Shown here piece after piece: positions 53,308-64,000 of a stretch of DNA of 64,000 nt; the first letter of the stretch is position 1, and every line of letters starts with the position of its first letter. Both the position numbers and the translations under genes were made by a program. The stretch lies in the NCBI RefSeq assembly GCF_030269925.1, contig NC_085119.1, positions 10,825,001-10,889,000 of the forward strand. The letters are read 5' to 3'. Under the pieces are notes generated by a model that made no database searches, had not been told where the DNA came from, and saw nothing but the letters and a program-made list of their open reading frames with translations. Origin of the DNA: Bombyx mori (lineage: Eukaryota > Arthropoda > Insecta > Lepidoptera > Bombycidae).

Positions 53308-53377
53308 GCCGCGCGAACAATGGCCGGGCTAACAAAAGCCGGGCGAACAAAGACCGGGCGATCGAGTGGACGATGAG

Positions 53378-53411
53378 CACGTCCGCACGTGACGGGTGCC
53401 TCTATCGGAAT
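53378..53411 (-). promoter_or_regulatory. internal pol II core promoter of LINE B (Inr + DPE)
   Basis: The element starts (A)TTCCGATAG. Taking +1 at the A (53411, ambiguous with the TSD), CATTC fits the initiator, and GGACGTG lies at +28 to +34 (53384-53378), a full match to the extended DPE consensus RGWCGTG. The same TTCCGAT start and DPE spacing occur in family A. Confidence 0.65.
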
Positions 53412-53423
53412 GTATTGCGGTTT
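53411..53423. repeat. target-site duplication, 5' side of LINE B
   Basis: tgtattgcggttt, matching 48173-48185. Confidence 0.85.
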
Positions 53424-56400
53424 CTGGACATTCTTAAGATTCCGTTTATAATTTTAATAATTACAATAGCGAATTACAAATTGAAATTGATCGTTACGTT
53501 CAATGATCTAAAACTAAACTGCATAATTAAGGTATCTGTATGTGTTGAGATAAAAAAAAATATATAAAAATAATATTTGATAAATAACACAGAGAAAATG
53601 GACATAATTCATTGGAAACTATGCCTTTATGCACTGAACTCTTTATCGTTTTAGTGAGTTTGTATTTAGTGAGCCCGCGATGTAAAGTAAGGCGGATATA
53701 GAGTAAGATAAAGACTGTGGTACCCGCGCTGTGAAAATCAATGGAAGTTGCATACGTCAACCACATTAAAATATGTTACATTTCGTTCTGCACAATGACT
53801 ATACACAAATAAATAATGAAATATAATAATAAATTATTATTTTTAAGTCATAAATAATTATTTAGTAGAAATTGTATAATATTTTCATAATTATGAACGG
53901 TACCTTACATTACATAGAAACAAGACACATTCCACATTAACCGACATCTGCAATATATGTATAGATAGATCTGTATCGACATTTCGTCACCCATTTAAAA
54001 TTGACTCACGCTACAGAATTAATTCTAGAGTCGACCTCAAAAAACCAGACCTTCACCGAAATGTTACTGCAGTTCGATAACCCTGCTATTGTTAAACATC
54101 GATCGTTCCTATTTATTCGCCGACTTCATGATTTCCGCATCGAGCCAATTGTAATTTAATTTCACGATATGCATATGAATTTATTGCCTTAAGATATTGA
54201 AAATAAAAATTACATTAAAATTTAATTGTTGGTTTTAGTAACGAGATTTACTTTAAAACCATTCGAGATTATCTGAACATCGTATCGTGGAAGATTAATA
54301 TATTCTTAAGCATCATTTATACGATATTCCGTAATAAAATATTAAATAAACTCCGACATACATACTTCTAATACGACTAATACGAAACGAAAATACGACT
54401 AAACATACTTCTCAGAAATGTAATTGCCTAGTCCTGATATCATAAAGTAAAATATGTTAATTAGAATGTTTCCTAATCAAAACTGAACTTATTGCTAGCT
54501 AAACTTAGTTATAACAATTTAGAAATTCAATTTAAATTTAGAATTTATAAGATCGTCGATTTAAACGTAAATCAAGTAACATATTTATTTAATATTGAAA
54601 CTGCGTCTCAATTTGCGAGTGTCAGCTCTGAAAGTACATATTAATGCGGGCGTTTCTAATAATAAAAACCCATTGTTTTCGAGGTCACTCCGTATATTTT
54701 GTGGGCTAAAGGCTCGGTAATGGTAGCATGGCTCACTTCCTTTTCCTCGGCTATTGTTCAATGCTTCCTCGTACATACAAAAACTAAAATAAATAACGAT
54801 CGCTATGTACGCCATGAGCTTTGGCATATGCGAAACTTTACTTTAATATTTGAGTTCGAAAAATAATGTTTAATAAAATCCTTAAAATATTATTTCAAAA
54901 CATTTTGTAATGCATATGGCATTGTTTGAAAGTTCTCCTCGAAAATTACATTTTTTATTATTCTTTATTTATATTTTTGCTTTTTTTTGTTATCTTGATC
55001 AACGGCTTACCTTCCCTCAGTAATGAAAGTATGTTACTATTTATTGCGAATTAATATATAAGTGATTTAATTAACAATTTACTAGGTAGAGGTAGTAAAA
55101 ACACGAAGAACGGGGTCGAAAACAGATATTCTAATTTGTTGTGGCCTTCGAAGGTAAATTATGATATTGCCCATCTCTTGTAAAAAGTAACTGTCCCCCA
55201 TAGACATCAACAATATCACAACCAAGTCGTTACACTTCTAATAATATTTAATTTGCAGACAATCTATAATCTGGGATCTTCAGACCTTACTTATTTCATC
55301 ACCGGGAATATCAAACTTTCAATGCACCGAGTCATAAAAAATAACCTAAAATCAACGGTCGTAACGTATTTACTTATAAACACCTTGTAAGGGACGCTAC
55401 CTGTACAGATTCACCCCCAACCTTTTGAATAGCACTATGAATTGCGGGGGACGGAAACAATGCAGGGTACAATAATTCGAACGTGGGAACACCACGACTG
55501 AATGAATGAAAGGTTATACACCTGTGACGAAGAGTCACGTGGTTTTACTTTGATTATTATGTAAAGAATTAATCTACAAAGTTAGAAGATTTATTATACA
55601 GACACAGTAATGACGTTTTGTTCCTGCCACTAGAAGATTTTGGACTTAGGACAAGTTTGTAACTAACTAGAGGTCCCGCAGTAGTCGAAATTCGACTATA
55701 ATTAATTGGTATTGTAAGTTTGTACACTATTATGATTGTATTTTATACTTCTATAATCACAACTTTCGCCAAGGCTACACTATAAAAAAAAATATTAATA
55801 AAGACAAACAATATTTAATCTATTCTCAAATTGACCACAGACGTTAAGAACAAAAGTTTGACAATAAATAGTATGCATGCGTGTGTGCGTCAATTACATG
55901 GTATGTAGTGTGTGTAATGTTTTCTTTATTGATTTAATGTATCTTTTATGCATTATTTTAAAAAAATATTGGCATTGTGCACTTTTTCTCTATATTCTCT
56001 ATAAGTGTGGAAAATTTCATACTCCTCCGTCCGCGCAATTTTCGTAAAAAGGGATACAAAGTTTTTGCTTCACGTATTAATATATAGATTAACTAATTAG
56101 TAGCTATTACGCACGGGTAATAAATAGGTCACATTTTAATATGCCTTTCAAAATTAAAAGCAAACATTTTGACTCTCTCTTTTTACCCTTTGACTCTTGT
56201 GACTCTTATATCATGTTTTATTTAAAAGAAGTCAAAACTAAATGATTTCAAAGCAGGATCGACTAATTACAGGATGGACAATTAAATACTTATAGTAGTA
56301 TATTGTAAACAATACAAACAAAATATACAGTATTGTTTTAAATATTCATACGTGCGCAATTTGATTGCTGTTGATAGCTCAATAATATAGGAAACTGTTT

Positions 56401-56790
56401 AATCGCTTTTCGATCAATAAATCAATTATATTAATCTACTGCGATCTGGTAGCGCTCAACCACAATAATTACTTGCAAAACGTTCACAAAAACACACCAC
56501 GTGACTTGATGATTAATGTTTATTCTGTGCCGGCAATAATTATATTACCTACTCACAAATTAATCAATTTATTCTAATTAAATAAATTCTATTCCTTATT
56601 CGTTTTTAAGCTTAAACATAACGCAAATAAGTTCTAGAGCCAGTTGATGAAATCAAAATTATATTGGTAAAGCCTTCTAAACTGGACGTAGGATTAATTT
56701 ACGCTAAAAGAGGCAGAATCGTAGTACTTACACGTGCGGACTTCCAACACATTCTGCTTACGATAGGAATTGAAGTGCTATAAGTATCAT
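53424..56790. other. AT-rich DNA without recognisable gene
   Basis: Mostly low-complexity AT-rich sequence. One minus-strand 80-codon frame (54585-54827) starts with a hydrophobic, signal-like segment (MPKLMAYIAIVIYFSFC), but no family is recognised and chance is likely. No other supportable feature. Confidence 0.4.
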
Positions 56791-56914
56791 GGTAGGCAGC
56801 AGCTTGGCTCTGCCCCTGGCATTGCTGACGTCCATGAGCGACGGTGACCACTTACCATCAGGTGGGCCGTATGATCGTCTGCATACAAAGGCAATAAAAA
56901 AAAAAAAAAAAAAA
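56791..56914 (+). repeat. Bm1-related SINE tail copy with poly(A)
   Basis: ggtaggcagcagcttggctc through 'catacaaaggcaat' and a 19-nt poly(A). It is the copy with the longest tail in the window, so probably the youngest of its kind here. Confidence 0.8.
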
Positions 56915-57568
56915 GAAGGCCAGTAGCAAAATAGATACTACGGACGTATTTCTGCGGGAAGTTGTAGCAGTTGCTTGCAGAAAATAGAGTGGCATAGGTA
57001 ACCTAATATTTTTATTAACCAACTGGTAACATTAAGATATAAAAGAACCGAAATATTGACTGACTAATCTTTCCTCTGTATTCGCTAAGTACTTCCTTGT
57101 CGATGATAGTACAAACCTGTACACCAAGAATAAAAAAAAAATTAAATTAGACAAATATACATACTTATTTTTTTCTTTATTTAGTCAACAATGGTCTCAT
57201 AGATATAGTAGGGTAGATGAAGTATATACTTCATACCACACCCAGAAGTAAGTACATAAGCGAAACAAAAATAAAGAACACGACGAGGAGTAGGCTTGGT
57301 TCGTTGACGTCTCGGCCGACTTCAAGTTCTCATAGTTCCCTTTCGGATCTATCATGAGTCTGCAGAGGCTTTTGGACTGATTGTCCCAGTAGCTGGACAG
57401 ATGGAAAGTTACGGTCAATGTAGGAAAGACAGCGGCACTACTCTAGTACTACAGTCTGTATCAGAGTCGCGAGAGCTTCTGAACTCCCCGATTGTCGTGC
57501 ACAGTTAAAGATTGTCGATGTCTATGTTACCGGAAAGGACCTTTGACTACCCACAATTACCACATTTT
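56915..57568. other. unassigned segment with a short open frame
   Basis: The minus strand from 57540 to 57200 is less AT-rich and carries a 73-codon frame (HLSSYWDNQSKSLCRLMIDP...) that looks protein-like, but I do not recognise it. Confidence 0.25.
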
Positions 57569-57575
57569 ATTTCAC

Positions 57576-57759
57576 TTTTTTTTTCTACATATGCCTTGAG
57601 GACTATTTCAACTTCACCCTAACGTGTAGATGAGCTCACGGGGCTCAAACCAGAAGTGTTGCTAGCATTGGCCCTAGAAAGGGCAGTGCTTCGCAGAATC
57701 TACTACCGGATTGGAAACGCGACCCACTGAGAAGATTCGGCTCGGAGAAACTCAGTGCC
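57576..57759 (-). repeat. 5'-truncated LINE family A 3' end
   Basis: T tract 57576-57584, then the 3' UTR up to the hairpin ('gacccactgagaagattcgg ... gaaactcagtg'). A 7-bp duplication, atttcac, flanks it (57569-57575 and 57760-57766). Confidence 0.75.
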
Positions 57760-57766
57760 ATTTCAC

Positions 57767-58055
57767 CCAGCATTATGCTTGTTCACATTTCACTAACTCT
57801 ATGTAAAGTATGAATATAGCTATATGTTTAATCTAGTGATTAGTATCTCAGATCACTGTGTCACGAGGTTCATGTCGTACCGGAGTCAATATCTTTGCTA
57901 AATACATTTTTTGTAACCGTGGTATATAGTTTCCGGTATTTAAGATACATGAGAAAATCCTAGCAAAGGGGCTGCTGAATATGGATCATTTATTCGTTTG
58001 TTCATAAAATTATATGTGTTTTTCAAAGAATTATTAAGTTACTTAATATATATTA
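57767..58055. other. AT-rich DNA without feature
   Basis: Nothing supportable. Confidence 0.4.
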
Positions 58056-58326
58056 TAAAATAAATAAATAAATAAATATTTACTAACAATCACGCCACGT
58101 TAACTGGTCCAGTGATAAGTTCGTAAAGAACTTGTGTTACAGGTACCAGATAACGGATATAAATGTAAGATTTTGATTATACACATACATATATTTAATA
58201 TACATCCATAACCCTGGAAAAGACGTTTATATTTATCATACAAATATCTTCCCTTGGCGGGATTCGAACTCGCGACCCCCTTGTGTAGTGACCATGTCAC
58301 TTACCACTACACCAGACGGCCGTTAA
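58056..58326 (-). repeat. tRNA-derived SINE
   Basis: On the minus strand a tRNA-like head has A box TGGTGTAGTGGTAAGTG (58314-58298) and B box GGTCGCGAGTTCGAATCCCGC (within 58277-58258). An unrelated ~180-bp body follows, then a tail of ATTT repeats (58056-58080). It is unlike Bm1 in body and tail, so it is a second SINE type. The head lacks a matching 3' acceptor strand and is not a tRNA gene. Confidence 0.75.
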
Positions 58327-58353
58327 GAAGATTATAACTAAATAAACGCTTAA

Positions 58354-58565
58354 TCTATACTAATATATAATCTACAGTGGTTTTACGGATGTTCCGTTAT
58401 AACTACTGAACCATGCATCCGATTGACTTGAAATTTGGTATCCATGTAGAAAATACATGTAATTAATGGATAGGCTAATATTTATTTGAGTGTGTCCTTA
58501 ATAATAGTGACAATAAATAATAATGTTAATTTTAAAAGCGCAGTGAAGCGGGCTAGTACGGCTAG
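58354..58565 (+). mobile_element. Helitron-like non-autonomous element
   Basis: Starts TCTATACTAATATATAATCT after A and ends CTAG before T. The body matches the copies at 616 and 2553 and shows the ancestral 5' end without the palindromic insertion. Confidence 0.65.
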
Positions 58566-58708
58566 TAATTAATAATTACAAATATAATTTTAATTTATAA
58601 TCTTTTTTATATTGTATGTACAAACAAGTACATTTATCATAGGTATTTATGTGAAATGTGATATTTATGTATAAATTGTTTATTTGTAAAATACTAATAT
58701 ACTCAATA

Positions 58709-59016
58709 CAGTAAGAACTCTTTATTCGCGGGGTATATGTTCCCTAAATATGCCCCGAATACAGAAAACGTGATTATGGAATGGCAACGCGGTAATAGTA
58801 TGGCGAAACAAATACAGCAGCGATATCATTTAACAACATACTTTAGGCATAGGTGTTAAGAAATCCTTTTTATCAATGTGTATGTACAGATATAAGGATA
58901 AGATTCACGAATAGATAAATCTTTAGCCGCATACACCTATATAGTAATTGGGTTGCATTTTTTAATCCGCAAATAGAGAAAACCTGGATAAAGAAAGGGC
59001 GTACAAAGTTTTACTG
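58709..59016. mobile_element. pogo/Tigger-like MITE
   Basis: 308 bp bounded by TA on both sides. The ends are CAGTAAGAACT... and the inverted CAGTAAAACTT..., imperfect inverted termini typical of pogo-type Tc1/mariner relatives. ttcgcggggtatatgttccc near the 5' end is a phrase seen in that group. No transposase. Confidence 0.5.
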
Positions 59017-60009
59017 TATTATACGTACAAATAAATAAACAAATACTTTTTTTCAATCTGAAAGTACACCACGATGAATTTCTTTTCTTAAATGATTGTC
59101 GTTTCATCGCTAAGAGTGATCTCTTTCAGTTTTTAAAGTTTAACATTTGTTTTGATTTTATGTTGGTGTACCACAATGCATATACCGCTCTGCTCTTTAA
59201 CAGCAAACCATAAAAAGCTAAATATTAGGTTAATATAAGACCCAAATTATAGTATTGTCCTCACAGACATACGTAGACAAAATTTCAAGATAACCAAACA
59301 TCTTGAAATTGGTGAAAATGGCGTTGAAAGATTCCATTATATAAATATAAAAGTGTGTTATTAATGCATTTTCATATACGCACGATAGACTGATTATGCG
59401 AATTATTCACTTTAACTTATCTACGTCGATACCAAGAAATCTTAGTGGAACTATTATGCAATCACATGATTATATTATACTATTCCGGTAGGAATGACAG
59501 CACGTTTTGGTTTTTAAAACACTTTCAAGAGTTCAACATTAAAATTCATAATGGAAAATCCCAATTTCCAAAAAAAACACTGGAGAAATAGTTCACGTCA
59601 GTGTTTGAATTTATTTGATTTTTGTTTTGTCTTTGAAGTCAGTGAGCGGTTATCATAGCTTGCGGACATTAGTAATATCAGGGGCCGCCAAGACAATTCC
59701 TACCTCTAAAGATTCGGTTCTGGCCTTGTTTGAAGAAGGGGATCTAAATATTGACTAACGCGAGATAGAATATCTATCTCTGTATCTCTGTTAAAGAGCT
59801 TTGATACTTTGCTATTTCTGTTACAGGGAAAATAAAATCACGCAACTAAAACTACTTCTACCGCTTAATCACTACGGCTTTATATTATCATTATGTTACT
59901 TTAGGCGTTTCGAATATTCCACAGTTTTCATGGTCACGGATGACTGAAAGCAAGATTAAGTCATAAAGTAATTTTTAATTGTGTCTATGCCTCACAAAAA
60001 CCGAAGAAA
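59017..60009. other. AT-rich DNA, one degenerate SINE tail
   Basis: 59637-59697 ('gagcggttatcatagcttgc') resembles the minus-strand Bm1-related repeat. No gene. Confidence 0.4.
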
Positions 60010-60367
60010 TCTATACATATAAATAAAATTTGGAGTGTCTGTTTGTAATATTGAAATAGCCTCTTTTTCTACATGCATATGAATAAATATACGGTACATA
60101 CACCAAAATAACATTTTTTACCATTTTTATGTCTGTCTGTCTGTCTGTTTGTTCCGGCTAATCTCTGGAACGGCTGGACCGGTTTTGACGGGACTTTCGC
60201 TGATAGGTAGCTGATGATATAAGGAGTAACTTAGGCTACTCTTTTAGACTAGCTTCGCCCCGCGGCTTCACCCGTGGTACGACAATAACCGCGGGTAACA
60301 TCGTGGGACTCAGCTATTCAATAATAAAATTTAATGTTTCCGAAGCGAAGCGAGGGCGGGTCGCTAG
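60010..60367 (+). mobile_element. lepidopteran non-autonomous Helitron
   Basis: Starts TCTATACATATAAATAAAAT after A, includes a tctg microsatellite at 60132-60151 and 'ggaacggctggaccggtttt', and ends 'gagggcgggtcg' CTAG before T. Its 3' end matches the Lep1-type copy at 27856-28059. Confidence 0.75.
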
Positions 60368-61165
60368 TTACTAAATAAAATCACGACCCACATTTTGTGT
60401 AGTACCTTTCAGAGCTCCTCGATAGTAAAATGTGAATGTCGCGTCCATCTTGAATCAAATCTTGGGTTAAAATCTGAATTCAATCTCAATAAAGACTATC
60501 CTAACTGGAACAGGTCACTGCTTTGAAAGAGGCAAGGTGGTGGCAACCGCATGCTGACCTTCAATACAATTGTTATTCACATTTAAAGTATAATTAGAGA
60601 ATGCCATTTCTGTACCTGATATTACACACTTGATCTAGTAAATTAGCAATATAGGACATTTGTATTTAACGTCAAGTTTAAATCACTCCAGGTACTCTAT
60701 CTTCATAAGTTCGTATATTTACATTATATTTAATAATTATATATTTAAACAAAATAAAAAATCGTTTCACAGATGTACAATGTGTATGATTCGCCTGCCT
60801 GGGAACTGAATGTTCTAGAACGACATAATATTATACGATTGCGAACGCTACGAATATGATACGTATCACAACCGCTTAATAAAGACGTGGTGTCTTTATT
60901 TGACTTTTTAAAATGAGAATGCGGTCTGTTTATTTTTAACATTTGGTCGAATAACAAATTACATTTGAATACATTAACTTACCATCATAACTAGCAGCAG
61001 CACTAACGAATGCGGCTTTTTTCCGGGTATATCATAAGCGATTTTAAGATTGAATACGTAAAAAACTTGCATTCCCGACTTTCTCGATTACGATTTCCCG
61101 GAAGACATGATTCATACTGCGACAGAGTGCTTTTAAATACGCCAAATAATTTTAATTGAACTGTA
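60368..61165. other. AT-rich DNA without recognisable gene
   Basis: Nothing supportable. Confidence 0.45.
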
Positions 61166-61363
61166 TTTTTATCTAACTATCTGCCAGTAGCCTTAGGGGG
61201 GCTATCTGGCTTCACACTGACTAGTGGACGAGCTCACGACACTCAGACTGAAAGAGTTTGCTAGGATCAGCCCCAGGAAGAGCAGTGCATTGCTGAATCT
61301 ACTACCGGATCGAAATCGCGACCCACTGAGAAGATCCGGCGAGAAACGCAGTGGGCTGTGTCT
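61166..61363 (-). repeat. 5'-truncated LINE family A-like 3' end
   Basis: 'tgccagtagccttagggggg', 'aagagcagtgcattgctgaa' and the hairpin (cccactgag ... cgcagtggg, one mismatch) follow family A order. The T tract is short, so this is an old copy. Confidence 0.7.
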
Positions 61364-61396
61364 TATGATGTTCTGTATAACGGCTCTAGCATCTAT

Positions 61397-61470
61397 AAAC
61401 CGGAACGCATGACTACTTTGTGGCAGAAATAGACGGGTACCTACCAGAGTGTGCTCACAATATGCGCCAT
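61397..61470 (-). repeat. Bm1 fragment
   Basis: 'aaccggaacgcatgactact' then ttgtggcagaaatagacggg corresponds to the Bm1 middle region in minus orientation. Confidence 0.5.
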
Positions 61471-61511
61471 CACTATTAATGTATTCAAGATGAGACCATG
61501 AACTTTAATTT

Positions 61512-61690
61512 TCTTCCAGCCGTTATCCCATTATGTGGGGTCGATGCAGCATATCCCCTTTTTCCGTTGAGGCCTATCATACGTCATCTCTGTACTCGGA
61601 GTCTTCTCCCGCAAATCATCTTCTATCCTCTTCCTTCACACAGTCCATCAAACTTTTTATGACGTCCTCTTCGCATTCAACTCTAACAAG
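61512..61690. repeat. possible lepidopteran dispersed repeat
   Basis: 'ttcttccagccgttatccca' followed by ttatgtggggtcg is a phrase I associate with a common lepidopteran interspersed repeat. There is no second copy in the window to confirm it. Confidence 0.3.
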
Positions 61691-62738
61691 TGAGACCTAA
61701 AAAATAATAATTAAATTCGTACTTAAGGTTTTGATTTTAATATTGCTTTCAAAAAACATTTTTCCCACAAAAGAGAACTCAGTGTATGCATTTTCTTGCA
61801 CTATATAATTTTCGCTATTTAATTATAATTTATTATATTCCTATGAACAATCAGATTGTAATAATTTCATTAGTCGTTGAACAAATCAAATACAAATGCT
61901 TGGTTTAATAGAATTCAAATAAATTATTACTTTGCCATCAATTCGGTATGCTCTTCACTGAGATAATTCGACCAAAACTCAGATGTTACGTTGTTCAAAA
62001 TAAATATGAATCTGTACTTTGCAAATTAATTCTTGAATTAAAAATAAATTCTACTAAAAAAATACACTATTTTTACAAAAAAGGCGCTAGTCACAATGTC
62101 ACGGTCATTTCACGTGACCGAATGTTAACGCCCTATACTTAATTCAATTCTTAACTGTTCTGAAGTCATTATATATCAAGAACTCTATGATAATATAATA
62201 CGACACGTGTGTACTGAATAAGATAATCAGTTATAGTACCTCGTTTATTCGGATTTCACAACCAACCGAATATAAATATAGTTATGGTGTTCATTTTTTT
62301 TTAATCACTAGAAGAGATTCATCGTTCAATCTTTAATGTATACTGGATCACAAAGACACAAAAAATTTAATTCTGCAACGCATTTTGAGGCATGAGGTTA
62401 GAATATTTTATAAATGACTGACAAAAATATTGGCGCTTAGATATAATGTAAAAATCTAATTATGTAATTACGGCGGGTTGATTGTAGATGATTGATTTAT
62501 CTGTCTTATTGTTAACCAGTAGATACGAGTATACACTCAAGTCAAATGTCGAGTTAACATTACATGCAGACATGATGGGCTTGTTGTTCATCTTTCAAAA
62601 TATCTCATTCCTCTAATTCTTATTTTCCTATTTTTCTCGTTCCTATTTTGAATTTCTGTTAACTTTTTACGAACTCCCACAAGCTGAAGTTTAATTATTA
62701 ATAATCTAAAATGTAACAAATTAGCCTAGACGTTCAGC
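61691..62738. other. AT-rich DNA without recognisable gene
   Basis: Nothing supportable. Confidence 0.45.
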
Positions 62739-62754
62739 AGATATCTAAATATAT
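62739..62754. repeat. target-site duplication, left of GC-rich retroposed segment
   Basis: agatatctaaatatat, exactly repeated at 63233-63248. Confidence 0.9.
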
Positions 62755-63232
62755 GCGCGGGCGTGAAGCTCCCGCTCAGCCCCCGTAGGGACTATCAGGT
62801 GGCCGGTTCGGGGGCGCCCGGTACTCGACTGTCGGTCCGGTGGTGGGATGGTGCAAGGTGGCTCCTGTGCGCCGCCCACGGTGTATCTCCCGAAATGACG
62901 TCCTTCGGGATTTTCCCGGAGATGAAATCCCGTCTTATCATCAGGACGGGTACCGGCGAAGGCGGACTTTCGGCGCGCACTGCGGTACCGTAGGTCTGGT
63001 GTAGCCGGTGTGGTGGAGCTCGATGGGGTTTAGTCGGTAGTCGTTTTGCGGGGCAAGTGCTTCGCGCGCCTTTTTCAAGGCGTAGTCTCTTGCGAGGAAT
63101 TCGGGGAGGTGGAGGACCTTCTCGTCCCCCTCTTCCTCTCAGGAGGCGCCGGAGTCCGACATAACCCGGTTCGTTACCCCACCGGACCGGGTATCCGGAA
63201 ATGGATTGCCCAGCGTTAAAAAAAAAAAAAAA
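62755..63232 (+). mobile_element. GC-rich retroposed segment (probable LINE 3' end)
   Basis: 478 bp of GC-rich sequence ending in 'cagcgtt' and 16 A's, flanked by a 16-bp TSD: the clear signature of LINE-mediated insertion. It has no pol III boxes, so a SINE is unlikely. A 76-codon frame at the start (62763-62993) has no recognisable domain. The CCGG-rich end ('accggaccgggtatccgga') reminds me of R1-clade 3' UTRs, so a 5'-truncated LINE is my best guess. A processed copy of a cellular transcript is the alternative. Confidence 0.65.
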
Positions 63233-63248
63233 AGATATCTAAATATAT
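63233..63248. repeat. target-site duplication, right of GC-rich retroposed segment
   Basis: Exact copy of the sequence at 62739-62754. The leading A may belong to the poly(A). Confidence 0.9.
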
Positions 63249-64000
63249 AGACATAACAATATAAACCTACACCTCACACCTCAACCTTCACCTTGAGACA
63301 AGAAGGACTATCCTGTCCATGAAAATGAAACGCAAACGCATGTTGTAATTTGGAGTTAGGGGACCAATTCCATTGATACTTTGAACTAATACCTCATGAT
63401 AAACAGTGGCACATAGCATACATCAATTTAATTATATAACCAACAAAAATATTAACATTTAACACATTTCCTTTTAAAACATATTTACTCAGCAATATTT
63501 AAGTATTTATTACTGAAAGTTTTTCATCTTCTTGGTTCTCTTCTTTTGTATATAATATTATTTTCTTCTAGATAATTTGATGTGAAAAACAGTGAATAAA
63601 AAAACGGTGAAACATGGCGACTACGATTTAAGTAATGGAGACATTATTAAAAATCAAATATCTCGTACGGAATAAAATAACTGGAAAGGTAATATTTTTA
63701 AATTTTGGTTACGAAATTTGCAGGTCGTAATTTTTGATTTGATTTGAAGATTGAAATTTATAAGTTCTTAATGATTAAGCAATTAAGTTTCCATTGTTTA
63801 GTTCTTCTATTAAACATAAAGTTAGATAAAAATTCAAGTCTACTAGTTTAAGTAAGTATATACAAGTAACACTTATTTTTGTGAATAAATAAATGTATTG
63901 ATCCTTACTTTTTGTAATTATTTATCACACTTGACAAACAATATTCGACTGAAACACAAAATACTTAAAATAAAGATTTGAACGCGCAAGATTTTGTGCT
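63249..64000. other. AT-rich DNA without recognisable gene
   Basis: Nothing supportable. Confidence 0.45.

Larger units (their letters stand above)
48183..53410 (-). mobile_element. full-length Jockey-clade LINE (family B)
   Basis: 5,228 bp with a 10-13-bp TSD. In its own orientation it has a 5' UTR with short tandem repeats (53410-53007), ORF1 (53006-51378), ORF2 (51374-48492), a 3' UTR and a very long poly(A) (70 T's at 48183-48252, then A and 10 T's on the plus strand). It is related to family A in both proteins and in several UTR structures, but clearly distinct. The long uninterrupted poly(A), the open frames and the clear TSD indicate a recent insertion. It sits directly behind the 110-bp repeat array. 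Confidence 0.92.

Noticed and set aside
54585..54827. 80-codon secreted peptide gene
   Set aside because: A hydrophobic N-terminus is present, but there is no family match, no neighbouring exon signal, and AT-rich surroundings. Chance frames of this size are common here.
58248..58326. Genuine tRNA gene on the minus strand
   Set aside because: A and B boxes are present, but the 3' acceptor strand does not pair with the 5' end, and the sequence continues into a SINE body with an ATTT tail.

Overview
This window looks like lepidopteran DNA, most likely from a silkworm (Bombyx). The evidence is several copies of what I recognise as the Bm1 SINE, Jockey-clade LINEs with lepidopteran-style gag proteins, Lep1-type non-autonomous Helitrons and an AT-rich background. 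I found no convincing host protein-coding gene. Everything clearly coding belongs to transposable elements, and these stand out as GC-rich islands.

Layout. From 0.15 to 3.7 kb there are remnants: a decayed LINE C-terminus, a SINE head, two Helitron copies and a 236-bp direct duplication. From 3.7 to 14.2 kb two Jockey-clade LINEs (copies A1 and A2 of family A) sit head to head. A1 (minus, 3744-8953) is full length with an 11-bp target-site duplication (TSD) and an Inr plus DPE promoter. A2 (plus, 9031-14198) starts 32 nt inside that promoter. Both keep open ORF1 (gag-like, three zinc knuckles) and ORF2 (endonuclease plus reverse transcriptase). From 16.3 to 23.9 kb is an apparently intact BEL/Pao LTR retrotransposon with 1,073-bp LTRs that differ at one base, so it is very young. 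It has split an older decayed coding fragment whose halves lie at 16060-16301 and 23935-24118.

From 24 to 48 kb lies mostly AT-rich DNA filled with SINE copies, Helitrons and 5'-truncated Jockey 3' ends. One of these carries four tandem 110-bp units. From 48.2 to 53.4 kb is a second full-length Jockey-clade LINE (family B, minus) with an 81-nt poly(A) tail and a TSD. From 53.4 to 64 kb lies more AT-rich DNA with a tRNA-derived SINE, Helitrons, a pogo-like MITE, Jockey tails and a GC-rich retroposed segment with a 16-bp TSD.

How the parts work together. In each LINE, ORF1 should bind the element RNA, and ORF2 should nick the target and reverse-transcribe. The many 3'-end fragments are abortive products of this process. 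The SINEs carry pol III promoter heads and borrow a LINE's machinery. The most informative signals are shared between LINE families A and B: a DPE exactly at +28 to +32, a stem-loop before ORF1, a near-contact stop/start junction between ORF1 and ORF2, and a 3' UTR hairpin with a compensatory base-pair change.
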